From a bacterium (lineage in GTDB: Bacteria; Pseudomonadota; Alphaproteobacteria; Rhizobiales; Xanthobacteraceae), in assembly GCA_029946075.1 (NCBI GenBank), contig JAQSDT010000752.1, positions 1 to 12,185 on the forward strand: 12,185 bases of DNA, given 5' to 3'. Within the stretch, counting starts at the first letter, position 1. Every line of letters begins with the position of its first letter. Of this stretch, positions 1-6,989 are shown one piece after another. Both the position numbers and the translations under genes were made by a program. The notes below the pieces were generated by a model, which did no database searches, had not been told where the DNA came from, and saw only the letters and a program-made list of their open reading frames with translations.

Positions 1-843
1 GAATGTCGCCAGATACGTCTCGATGCTGCGCGCGGCGGCGAGATATTTCGGATCCTTCCACAGTGCATAGGCCTGGCTGTATTGCCTGAGATACTGCGCC
101 TGGAACGAAATGATCTTTTCGAAATGCAGCTTGGTCCACGAGCCGCCTTCGGAATATTGATACACGCCGCCCCAGACCGGATCGATCAGGCCGATCGCGG
201 CATCCAGTGTCTGCCGCGCGCGCTTGATGGCCGTCGCATCGCCGGCCTCGGCGCGGGTGATGGCGAAATCCATGCTGTCGGCGTCGATGAATTTCTGGTT
301 CTCGCCCCAGCCGCCGAGTTTCTCTTCATAGGATTCGTCGAAATTCTTCGTCAGCGCCGCGCGCGCTTCCTTGTTCAGGAAGGCCGTTTCCGACGGCTTC
401 ACGTCGAAGGCTTCGCCGACCGACGGGCCCGGCGAGGGATCGTCGATGATCGCCTTGAGCAGCGCCTGCATCCGTTCCGGCTCGATATAGCCGCGGACCT
501 TGGCGATCTCGGTGCCGTCGGGGCCGAACACGATCGTCGCCGGCCAGCCCCAGTCGCCGTAGCGGCTCGACAGATCGGGATTGGCGTCCTGATCGACGCG
601 CACCGGCAGATATTTCTCGGACAGCAGTTCCTGCACCTTGGGATCGGCGTAGGTGGTCTTTTCCATCACGTGGCACCAATGGCACCACACCGCTTCGAGA
701 TCGAGAATGACGAAGCGCTTCTCGGCCGCCGCGCGGGTGAACAAATCGTCGCTCCACTCGCTCCATTTCGGGCCGTCGGCCGCGAACGATGGCGGAGCCG
801 CGAGGGTAGCGAGGACGAAGGCGGCAATGCGGACGAGTTTCAT
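1..843 (-). CDS. Exported DUF255/thioredoxin-fold protein (YyaL-like N-terminal half), 3' end outside the window
   Basis: The reading frame is open from the ATG at 843 down to base 1 (281 codons) with no stop, so the C-terminus lies beyond the window. Residues 1-22 form a signal peptide: MKLVR, a hydrophobic stretch, then a likely cut after SFA or SFAA. A thioredoxin-like domain follows at about 27-140. It has the DUF255 signature WCHWCHVM with redox cysteines C54 and C57, and a likely cis-proline at P101 in WGWPAT. From about 150 the sequence is helical and resembles the start of the alpha-barrel part of YyaL/SSP411-type proteins (for example GGWGENQKF). GGGAG six bases before the ATG is a good ribosome site. 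It is last in a minus-strand run after ccdA and a doxX-like gene, so a periplasmic thiol-disulfide role fed by CcdA is inferred. The substrate is unknown. Confidence 0.88.
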   Translation of the reverse strand, partial: MKLVRIAAFVLATLAAPPSFAADGPKWSEWSDDLFTRAAAEKRFVILDLEAVWCHWCHVMEKTTYADPKVQELLSEKYLPVRVDQDANPDLSSRYGDWGWPATIVFGPDGTEIAKVRGYIEPERMQALLKAIIDDPSPGPSVGEAFDVKPSETAFLNKEARAALTKNFDESYEEKLGGWGENQKFIDADSMDFAITRAEAGDATAIKRARQTLDAAIGLIDPVWGGVYQYSEGGSWTKLHFEKIISFQAQYLRQYSQAYALWKDPKYLAAARSIETYLATF

Positions 844-859
844 GGCGGCTCCCGGAAGT

Positions 860-876
860 GCTGGCGTTCTGCCAGC
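860..876 (-). repeat. Small hairpin in the leader of the DUF255 gene
   Basis: A perfect 6-bp inverted repeat, GCTGGC and GCCAGC with a 5-base loop, lies just upstream of the GGGAG ribosome site in the 96-base gap between doxX and the DUF255 gene. No T-run follows it on the minus strand, so it does not look like an intrinsic terminator. It could be a small mRNA structure between co-transcribed genes, or chance in GC-rich DNA. I see nothing else in this gap. Confidence 0.35.
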
Positions 877-939
877 TACGTTCGCGGCGATGGCCCGGCT
901 CAGCTTTTCCGCGATGTCACGGCATTGTGAGGGCGGGCG

Positions 940-1404
940 TCAGGTCGACTTGTCGGGATGGCCGGCGGCATTCACCAGCACCCGGTCCAGCGAAGCGGCG
1001 CCGGGACCTGCGATCGCCAGCCACATGAAGGCGGCGAAATAGGTCATCTCCTCGTAGCCGAGCAGGGTTTCCAGCGAATCGACGTCGGCCCATTTCGCCG
1101 ACTTGATGGCGACCAGCATCACGACCGCCAGCATCGCCGCCGGGATTCGCGTGAACAGGCCGAGGATCAGCAGCAGCCCGCCGAAGAATTCGACGCCCGA
1201 GACGAACGGGGTGAGGATTTTCGGGAACGGGATGCCCCAGCCGATGAAGTTCTCGGTTACCTGCGGCAAATTATTGAGCTTGCCCCAGCCGGTCATCATG
1301 AAGGTGTAGCCGACGATCAGCCGCATGATCAGCGGGCCGGCCCAGGAGAAATACGAAGCGATTTGTGCGGGCAACAGAATAAGCAGGTTGACGAAAGGCT
1401 GCAT
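940..1404 (-). CDS. DoxX-family inner membrane protein
   Basis: A 154-residue membrane protein with about four hydrophobic segments (roughly 22-40, 66-84, 87-102 and 119-136). It has the DoxX-family pattern: an early arginine in a helix (R28), the GWGKLNNL motif at 39-46 followed by a short amphipathic stretch, then E72 and LLLILGLFTRIPA in the next helices. Length is typical of the family. The ATG at 1404 follows AAAGGGGGG by about 6 bases, an excellent ribosome site. DoxX proteins are poorly characterised. Some act in quinone or thiosulfate metabolism, and mycobacterial DoxX joins a membrane complex handling oxidative and thiol stress. Its place between ccdA and an exported CxxC protein supports an envelope redox role, but this is inferred from context. 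Which DoxX subgroup it belongs to cannot be told from the sequence alone. Confidence 0.88.
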   Translation of the reverse strand: MQPFVNLLILLPAQIASYFSWAGPLIMRLIVGYTFMMTGWGKLNNLPQVTENFIGWGIPFPKILTPFVSGVEFFGGLLLILGLFTRIPAAMLAVVMLVAIKSAKWADVDSLETLLGYEEMTYFAAFMWLAIAGPGAASLDRVLVNAAGHPDKST

Positions 1405-1434
1405 ACGATCCCCCCTTTAAATACCCTTGGCGAC

Positions 1435-1549
1435 CCGGGCCGCTTCTTGCGGTCCCTTCAATCCAGTACGCGCGGAAACGGCGCGGCCGCCGGTGGCGGC
1501 AATTGTGGTCCTGACAGCCATTTCGAAACGGCCGGGCCGCTTGTTACGG
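1435..1549. repeat. Pair of 18-bp imperfect direct repeats in the ccdA-doxX gap
   Basis: CCGGGCCGCTTCTTGCGG at 1435-1452 recurs as CCGGGCCGCTTGTTACGG at 1532-1549, with 16 of 18 bases identical and the same orientation. The copies lie near the two ends of the 148-base gap (1405-1552) between ccdA and doxX, with 79 bases between them. The gap has no convincing terminator. A 34-codon frame (1417-1521, minus) lies inside but lacks a ribosome site and resembles nothing I know. The repeats could bind a protein, be the remnant of a duplication, or be chance in GC-rich DNA. Confidence 0.45.
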
Positions 1550-1552
1550 GTC

Positions 1553-2284
1553 TCAACCGAAATTTTGCAGTGCGGGGAAGGTTTCCAGCAGCCAGATACT
1601 GACATTGGTGACGGCGCCGGTCAGGAAGCCGATGCCGGTGACGATCATCAGCACACCCATGACGCGTTCCACGGTGGCGAGGTGACGCTTCATCCGCGCA
1701 AATAGCGAGGAGAATTGTTCGATCATGAACGCCGCCAGCAGGAACGGAATGCCGAGCCCGGCCGAATAGACCGCCAGCAGGCCGGCGCCCTTGGTGACCG
1801 TGGCTTCCGCCGCCGCGATCGACAGGATCGCCGCCAGGATCGGCCCGATGCAGGGGGTCCAGCCGAAGGCGAAGGCGAGGCCCATGACATAGGCGCCCCA
1901 CAGGCCGACCGGCTTGGGCGCCGTCATTCGCCCCTCGCGCATCAACAGGCCGATCCGGGTCAGGCCGAGGAAATGCAGGCCCATGATGATGATGATGATG
2001 CCGGCCACGATGGAGAGTTCGGCCGACCAGGCGCGGATCAGGCCGCCGACGAGGGAGGCGCTGGCGCCGAGCGCCACGAACACCGTGGAGAAACCGAGTA
2101 CGAACATCAGCGCCGAGGCCATCACGGCCCGCTTGGATGCCTGCGTCGTCTCGTCATTGGCGACATGCTCGATGGTCGCGCCGGTCAGATAGATCAGATA
2201 GGGCGGCACCAGCGGCAGCACGCAGGGCGACAGGAAGCTGACGAGACCGGCAATCAGGGCCGCCGGGATGGAAACATCGTTCAT
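1553..2284 (-). CDS. ccdA: CcdA-type transmembrane thiol-disulfide electron carrier
   Basis: A 243-residue protein with six hydrophobic segments and both CcdA redox motifs: LSPCVLPLVPP near the N-terminus (C21) and GWTPCIGP (C145). Each conserved cysteine sits beside prolines in its helix, as expected. CcdA proteins take electrons from cytoplasmic thioredoxin and pass them across the inner membrane to exported thioredoxin-like proteins, for example in cytochrome c maturation. The length matches stand-alone CcdA and is much shorter than full DsbD. The ATG at 2284 is preceded by GAAGGT at suitable spacing. It heads a minus-strand series with the doxX-like gene and the exported DUF255 gene, so the latter is the natural candidate partner (inferred). 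One helix contains five consecutive isoleucines encoded by identical ATC codons (bases 1983-2000). No cytochrome c maturation genes are visible nearby. Confidence 0.95.
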   Translation of the reverse strand: MNDVSIPAALIAGLVSFLSPCVLPLVPPYLIYLTGATIEHVANDETTQASKRAVMASALMFVLGFSTVFVALGASASLVGGLIRAWSAELSIVAGIIIIIMGLHFLGLTRIGLLMREGRMTAPKPVGLWGAYVMGLAFAFGWTPCIGPILAAILSIAAAEATVTKGAGLLAVYSAGLGIPFLLAAFMIEQFSSLFARMKRHLATVERVMGVLMIVTGIGFLTGAVTNVSIWLLETFPALQNFG

Positions 2285-2437
2285 TGCATGACCTTCGAGA
2301 ACCGCCGCAAGGCATAGCGCCGTAATGACCTGTACGAAACAGGCATTGCGGAAGTTTCGCCGCGTTCCGGCTCAACTCCGGTCACAGAGCCGTGTCCGGG
2401 ACGCCGAAATGGCCTCGCCGGTGAAACAGAGGCTGCT
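2285..2437. promoter_or_regulatory. Divergent intergenic region between ccdA and the cyclase gene
   Basis: These 153 bases separate two divergent genes and must hold the promoters for both. I see no hexamer pair close to sigma-70 consensus. Two weak inverted repeats are present: CCTGT and ACAGG around 5 bases (2329-2343), and CGGCTC and GAGCCG around 13 bases (2368-2392). Either could be a binding site, but neither is long enough to stand out from chance. Confidence 0.4.
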
Positions 2438-4531
2438 ATGATCGCGTATGGCGGGTATCAAGCCCGCGAACCCGGACCCCGCATGCGCCTCGGCATCCGC
2501 ACCGCCATATCCGCCCTCGTCCTGACGTCGATCGCCGTCAGCGCCGTCGGCGTGCATTTGCTGTGGTGGCGGACCGCCCACCAGGTCAGTCAGACCTTGG
2601 CCGAAACCATCAACGACCAGATCGTGTCGGCGGTCGGCGACGAACTGCAGTCGCTCACCGGGGAAGCCCGGTCGTCGCGCATTGCCCTGCGGACGCTGCT
2701 GACCGAGAAGGTGATCGACATCAACGACGCCCGGAAGCGCGAACTGGTGCTGGTGTCGCAATTGCGTTCGCAGCCGACATTGTCCTGGGTAGCGTTCGCC
2801 AAGCCCGACGGATCGTTTTCCGCAGGGCACAAGCGCGGCGGCTCCGGCATCGACATGCTCGAGATCACCGTCCCCGACCGCAAGCTGCGGATCGACAAAT
2901 ACGACTATGCCGACCGCGATCTGCGGCTGCTCGACAGCCGGGTGCAGGACACCACCTATTCCGTCCTCGATCAGGAATGGTTTCGCGAGGTCATCGACTC
3001 CAGCGACGATCACTGGTCGACGCTGAATTCGCACCCCAACGGCGACCGTCCGGCGGCGGTGTTTTCCGCGCCGATCGATATCGACGGCAAGCGCGCCGGC
3101 GTGCTCGCCATCATCATCGAACTGACCCGGGTTTCGAACTTCCTGTCGCAGCTCACCATCGGTAAATCAGCGGGCGCCTTCATTCTCGCCCGTGACGGTG
3201 CGCCGATCGCCGTGCCCGACCGGCACGCCGACGAGCTGACGCCGGTCAAGACCGATCATCCGCTGTTTCCGGTCGCGGTCGAGGCCATCAGGGGCGCCGG
3301 CAGCGCCTATGATCCCGGCGAGGGACAGCCTTACAACACCACGGTGAAGCAGGACGGCAAGGCCTACCAGGCGGTGCTGACGCCGATCTCGTTCCCGGGC
3401 TGGTCGCTGGTGACCGTCGTGCCGGAGTCGGAATTTCTCGGACCGGTGCAGACGACGATCCGCAACCTTTTGATCGGGCTTGCGGTGCTGATCGTTTTCG
3501 CCGGGCTGTTGTCGGCCTGGCTGGCGCAGCGCCTGATCGCCGCGCCCCTGATCAAGGTGGTCAACGAGATCAGGCATGTCGAACGCTTCGACCTCGACAA
3601 GGTCGAGCGCCATCCCTCGCGGCTGGCCGAAATCGAGAACCTCTCCACGGCCATCGGCGACATGGCGCAGGGGCTGGCAGCGTTCCGGAAATACATTCCG
3701 GCCGATCTCGTCAAGCGCCTGATCAGCGACGGCAACGGCGCACGGCTCGGCGGCGCGGTGCGGCCGATGAGCGTGATGTTCATCGATCTGGCCGGGTTCA
3801 CCGGCATGTCGGAGCGGCTCGGCGACCGCATCATCCCGCTATTGTCGCGCTATTTCGACGGCGTCTCGGCGCAAATCCAGAAACATAACGGCACCATCGA
3901 CAAGTTTCTCGGCGATGCCGTGATGGCGTTCTGGGGCGCGCCGGCGGCCGATCCCGATCATGCCGCCGATTGCTGCCGCGCGGCGCTGGCCTGCCAGCGC
4001 GCGGTCGCCGAAGCCGGGCTCACCGACGATCACGGCAAGCCGGTGAAGATCCGCATCGGCATCAACTCCGGTGACATGCTGGTCGGCAATATCGGCTCGG
4101 AGGTCCGGCTGAACTACACGGTCATCGGCGATGCCGTGAACATCGCGAGCCGGCTGGAAAGCACCAACAAGAGCTATGGCTCGACCATCATCATCGGCCC
4201 GGAAACCCGGCGGCTGGCCGGCGACCGCATCGTGGTTCGTGAACTCGACCGGCTGGCGGTCTATGGCCGCGCCGGCGGCCTGCAGATCTACGAACTGCTC
4301 GGCATGGCTGACGAGGGCGAAGGCAAGCCCGACTGGGTGGCGAGCTACGAGGCCGGTCTCGCCGCCTGGCGCGCCGGCGATTTCCCGGCCGCGATCGGCG
4401 CCTTCGAGAAGGTGCTGGAGCTCCGCAAGGACGACGCGGCGTCATCGCTGATGATCGAGCGCTGCAGGGATCAGATCGCAAATCCTTCGGCCGAGGATTG
4501 GGACGGCACGTCGGTGGCGCGAACCAAATAG
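2438..4531 (+). CDS. Membrane-bound class III adenylate/guanylate cyclase with dCache-like sensor
   Basis: A 697-residue receptor-type cyclase. In order: a membrane helix (about 24-44), an extracytoplasmic dCache-like sensor (about 50-335), a second helix (about 342-366), a HAMP linker (about 364-415), a class III cyclase domain (about 440-620) and a helical TPR-like tail (about 633-680). Metal-binding aspartates are D450 (FIDLAGFT) and D493 (KFLGDAVMAFWG). K489 and T561 occupy the two purine-selecting positions, and N568 and R572 in GDAVNIASRLE are the transition-state pair. Lysine plus threonine is the class IIIb pattern and predicts cAMP production. AGAGG five bases upstream supports the ATG at 2438. 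A start at ATG 2483, just before the first helix, is possible but has no ribosome site. The ligand is unknown, and the gene is divergent from ccdA with no clear functional link. Confidence 0.93.
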   Translation: MIAYGGYQAREPGPRMRLGIRTAISALVLTSIAVSAVGVHLLWWRTAHQVSQTLAETINDQIVSAVGDELQSLTGEARSSRIALRTLLTEKVIDINDARKRELVLVSQLRSQPTLSWVAFAKPDGSFSAGHKRGGSGIDMLEITVPDRKLRIDKYDYADRDLRLLDSRVQDTTYSVLDQEWFREVIDSSDDHWSTLNSHPNGDRPAAVFSAPIDIDGKRAGVLAIIIELTRVSNFLSQLTIGKSAGAFILARDGAPIAVPDRHADELTPVKTDHPLFPVAVEAIRGAGSAYDPGEGQPYNTTVKQDGKAYQAVLTPISFPGWSLVTVVPESEFLGPVQTTIRNLLIGLAVLIVFAGLLSAWLAQRLIAAPLIKVVNEIRHVERFDLDKVERHPSRLAEIENLSTAIGDMAQGLAAFRKYIPADLVKRLISDGNGARLGGAVRPMSVMFIDLAGFTGMSERLGDRIIPLLSRYFDGVSAQIQKHNGTIDKFLGDAVMAFWGAPAADPDHAADCCRAALACQRAVAEAGLTDDHGKPVKIRIGINSGDMLVGNIGSEVRLNYTVIGDAVNIASRLESTNKSYGSTIIIGPETRRLAGDRIVVRELDRLAVYGRAGGLQIYELLGMADEGEGKPDWVASYEAGLAAWRAGDFPAAIGAFEKVLELRKDDAASSLMIERCRDQIANPSAEDWDGTSVARTK

Positions 4532-4624
4532 TCCTTCGCGCGCTTGCTTGCATCGCTTCGGCGTTTGACCAAAGATGCGGATGCCAGCCGCGCCCTGCGG
4601 CGCTCACCGGGAAGACCGCTCGCC

Positions 4625-5602
4625 TTGAAAGTTCTGCTGACTCACGTGCCGCAGGCCCGCGCCCAGTATTACGGCGCGCGCAGCCTGGAGGGATTGCAAG
4701 CCATCGCGCAGGTGAAGCTGCACGAAGCCGATGACGCGCTCGATGTCGCAGGCCTGATCGAGGCCGCCGGCGATGTCGATATTATCGTCGCCGACCGGCT
4801 CACCGGCGGACCTGCCGCGATATTTTCCAGGCTGCCGAAGCTGCGCGCCTTCGTTCGCTGCGCGGTCGATATCCGCAACGTCGATGTCGGCGCGGCGTCC
4901 GCCGTTGGCGTCCTCGTCACGCAAGCCGGTCCCGGCTTCGTGCAGTCGGTGGCGGAACTCGCGCTCGGCTTCATGGTGGATTTGTCGCGCGGCGTTTCGC
5001 GCGCGGCGGCGGACTATCACGCCGGGCGCAAGCCCGGGATCGTGATGGGGCGGCAACTCGCGGGCAGTCGCGTCGGGATCATCGGCTACGGCAGCATCGG
5101 GCGGTATCTTGCCGGGATCGCGGGGGTGCTCGGCATGGAAATTCTCGTCGCCGATCCCTTTGCGACGATCGAAGAGCCGGGGATTCAGCATGTCCCGCTG
5201 GACGATCTCCTCGGGCGTTCCGACTATGTCGTGTGCCTCGCGGTCGCCAACGAGAAGACCGAAAACATGATCGGGCAGGCGGCGCTGGCGCGCATGCCGC
5301 CGCACGCCTTCTTCATCAACCTGTCGCGCGGCAGCCTCGTCGACGAGGCGGCGCTGACCGCGGCGTTGCGTGAAAATCGCATCGCAGGCGCGGCGATGGA
5401 TGTCGGCCGCGCGCTCGACCAGATGCCGACGCCGGAAGTCGCACGATTGCCGAACGTGATCGCAACGCCGCATATCGGCGGCCTGACGCCGCCGGCAATC
5501 GAGAGCCAGTCGCTGGAAACCGTGCGGCAGGTCGAAAAGATCATGGCCGGCGAAGCGCCGGTCGGCGCGGTGAACGCTGCAGAATGGACGCGGCGTCCTT
5601 GA
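4625..5602 (+). CDS. D-2-hydroxyacid dehydrogenase-family NAD(P)-dependent oxidoreductase
   Basis: A 325-residue protein of usual family length, expected to interconvert a 2-hydroxyacid and a 2-oxoacid with NAD(P). The nucleotide-binding loop is GYGSIG (154-159). The catalytic arginine is R235 in LSRGSLVDE and the catalytic histidine is H283 in TPHIGG. The segment between them reads MDVGRALDQMPTP instead of the common DVFEPEP type, so the expected acid (about position 264) is leucine with an aspartate beside it. I chose the TTG at 4625 because MKVLLTHVPQ is a natural beginning of the fold and GGGAAG lies 10 bases upstream. The frame extends back to a TTG at 4544, but those 27 residues are low-complexity and lack a ribosome site. 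An MFS carboxylate-type transporter follows 82 bases downstream, suggesting shared transcription. Substrate unknown. Confidence 0.88.
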   Translation: MKVLLTHVPQARAQYYGARSLEGLQAIAQVKLHEADDALDVAGLIEAAGDVDIIVADRLTGGPAAIFSRLPKLRAFVRCAVDIRNVDVGAASAVGVLVTQAGPGFVQSVAELALGFMVDLSRGVSRAAADYHAGRKPGIVMGRQLAGSRVGIIGYGSIGRYLAGIAGVLGMEILVADPFATIEEPGIQHVPLDDLLGRSDYVVCLAVANEKTENMIGQAALARMPPHAFFINLSRGSLVDEAALTAALRENRIAGAAMDVGRALDQMPTPEVARLPNVIATPHIGGLTPPAIESQSLETVRQVEKIMAGEAPVGAVNAAEWTRRP

Positions 5603-5684
5603 CCGCCGGGATGGCGGATGTAACCGTGACGCTTCCAGGATAATCCGCGCAACGCGGCAAAAAGCAAAAACGGAAACGCGCCCG

Positions 5685-6983
5685 ATGCGGCTCCCCTTCT
5701 TCTACGGCTGGCTGATCGTGGCGGTGACGTTCGTCACCATGGCGATCGGCGTCAATGCGCGGACCGCGTTCTCGCTGTTCTTTCCGCCCGTGATCTCCGA
5801 ATTCGGCTGGGACCGCGGCGTCACGGCGGGGGCCTTCTCGTTCGGCTTCATCATCTCCGGCATCGTCAGCCCGCTGATCGGCCGGATGATGGACCGGTTC
5901 GGTCCGCGCGCGGTGATGGAACTCGGCGTCGCGCTCATGGGCGCCGGCATGCTGCTGGCGCCGCTGACGACACAGCCCTGGCATCTCTACGGGACGCTCG
6001 GCGTACTCGTCGGCGCGGGCAGCGTCTGCCTCGGTTATTCCGGCCAGTCGCTGTTCCTGCCGAACTGGTTCATCCGCCGCCGCGGCCTCGCCATCGGCAT
6101 TGCCTTTGCCGGCGTCGGCATCGGCTCGATGGCCCTGCTGCCTTGGGTGCAATATGTCATCGAGCAGACCGGCTGGCGCGCCGCCTGCACCGCAATGGGC
6201 ATTCTCATCCTCGTCCTGCTGGCGCCGATCAATCTGTTGCTGCGCAAGCGGCCCGAGGACATCGGCCTGCTGCCGGATGGCGATGCCGCGCCGACCGCGA
6301 CATCGGCAAGGCCGGTTTCGAATGTGGTCGATCCCGTCTGGGCCAATACCGACTGGACGTTGCGGCTCGCGCTGCGCACCGCGCGGTTCTGGTGGATCTC
6401 GCTCGGCTATTTCAGCGGCCTGTACATCTGGTACGCGGTGCAGGTGCACCAGACCAAGTTCCTGCTCGACATCGGCTTCAGCTCCAGCGTTGCGGTGTGG
6501 GCGCTCGGAATCGTCAGCCTGCTCGGCATTCCCGGCCAGATATGGCTCGGGCATCTGTCCGACCGGATCGGTCGCGAGTGGATCTGGGCGATCAGCTGTC
6601 TCGGCTTTGCGATCTGCTATGCGGCGCTGATCGCATTGAAATTCTCGGCCGTGCTGCCGCTGGTCTATCTCATGATTTTCGTGCAGGGCGCGCTCGGCTA
6701 CGGGCTGACGTCGGTGATGGGTGCGATCGTGCTCGAGATCTTCCAGGGCAAACAGTATGGCAGCATCTTCGGCACCATCATGCTGGCGGCGCTGGCCGGC
6801 GGCGCCGCCGGTCCGTGGGCGACCGGATTTCTGTTCGATCTCACCGGCACCTACACGCTGGCCTTTGCCGTCGGCATCGCGGTCAGTTTCTTGTCGGCGT
6901 TTGCGATCTGGCAGGCGTCGCCGCGCAAGGTGAGGGCGGTTGCCGGCCAGTTGCACCGTGTGCCGGCGCAGGGCGGCGGCTAG
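5685..6983 (+). CDS. MFS transporter, monocarboxylate/oxalate-formate antiporter type
   Basis: A 432-residue protein with about twelve hydrophobic segments in two halves joined by a polar loop (about 187-225). MFS motif A appears in the first half as GRMMDRFGPRAVM (66-78) and in degenerate form in the second half as GHLSDRIGR (289-297). The opening FFYGWLIVAVTF and the NWFIRRRGLAIGIAFAGVGIG segment (127-147) are typical of the oxalate-formate antiporter/monocarboxylate porter branch, so a small organic acid is the likely cargo (family knowledge). The ATG at 5685 follows GGAAA at about 9 bases, a moderate ribosome site. It lies 82 bases after the hydroxyacid dehydrogenase gene, so it may import that enzyme's substrate (inferred). 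It ends only 6 bases from the end of the convergent peptidase gene, with no terminator visible between them. Confidence 0.92.
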   Translation: MRLPFFYGWLIVAVTFVTMAIGVNARTAFSLFFPPVISEFGWDRGVTAGAFSFGFIISGIVSPLIGRMMDRFGPRAVMELGVALMGAGMLLAPLTTQPWHLYGTLGVLVGAGSVCLGYSGQSLFLPNWFIRRRGLAIGIAFAGVGIGSMALLPWVQYVIEQTGWRAACTAMGILILVLLAPINLLLRKRPEDIGLLPDGDAAPTATSARPVSNVVDPVWANTDWTLRLALRTARFWWISLGYFSGLYIWYAVQVHQTKFLLDIGFSSSVAVWALGIVSLLGIPGQIWLGHLSDRIGREWIWAISCLGFAICYAALIALKFSAVLPLVYLMIFVQGALGYGLTSVMGAIVLEIFQGKQYGSIFGTIMLAALAGGAAGPWATGFLFDLTGTYTLAFAVGIAVSFLSAFAIWQASPRKVRAVAGQLHRVPAQGGG

Positions 6984-6989
6984 CGACGT

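Noticed and set aside
82..930. Long plus-strand open frame opposite the DUF255 gene
   Set aside because: The minus strand encodes an intact signal peptide and CHWC thioredoxin motif. The plus-strand product is arginine-rich and resembles nothing known, a typical shadow frame in GC-rich DNA.
1417..1521. 34-codon minus-strand frame between ccdA and doxX (extends to 62 codons from 1605)
   Set aside because: It has no Shine-Dalgarno sequence and no recognisable family, and the longer form overlaps the ccdA end. It could be real, but nothing supports it.
4590..4603. GCGCC/GGCGC stem after the cyclase gene as a terminator
   Set aside because: Only 5 bp with no T-run after it; chance stems like this are common at this GC content.
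4544..4624. N-terminal extension of the hydroxyacid dehydrogenase from an upstream TTG
   Set aside because: The 27 extra residues are low-complexity, lack a ribosome site, and precede a natural start of the fold at MKVLLTHVPQ.
5603..5625. CCGCC/GGCGG stem after the dehydrogenase gene as a terminator
   Set aside because: Short stem without a T-run. The following gene is co-directional and probably co-transcribed.
5541..6956. 471-codon minus-strand frame opposite the MFS transporter
   Set aside because: The product is a charged, low-complexity Arg/Asp/His/Gln-rich sequence, the expected complement of a hydrophobic transporter gene.
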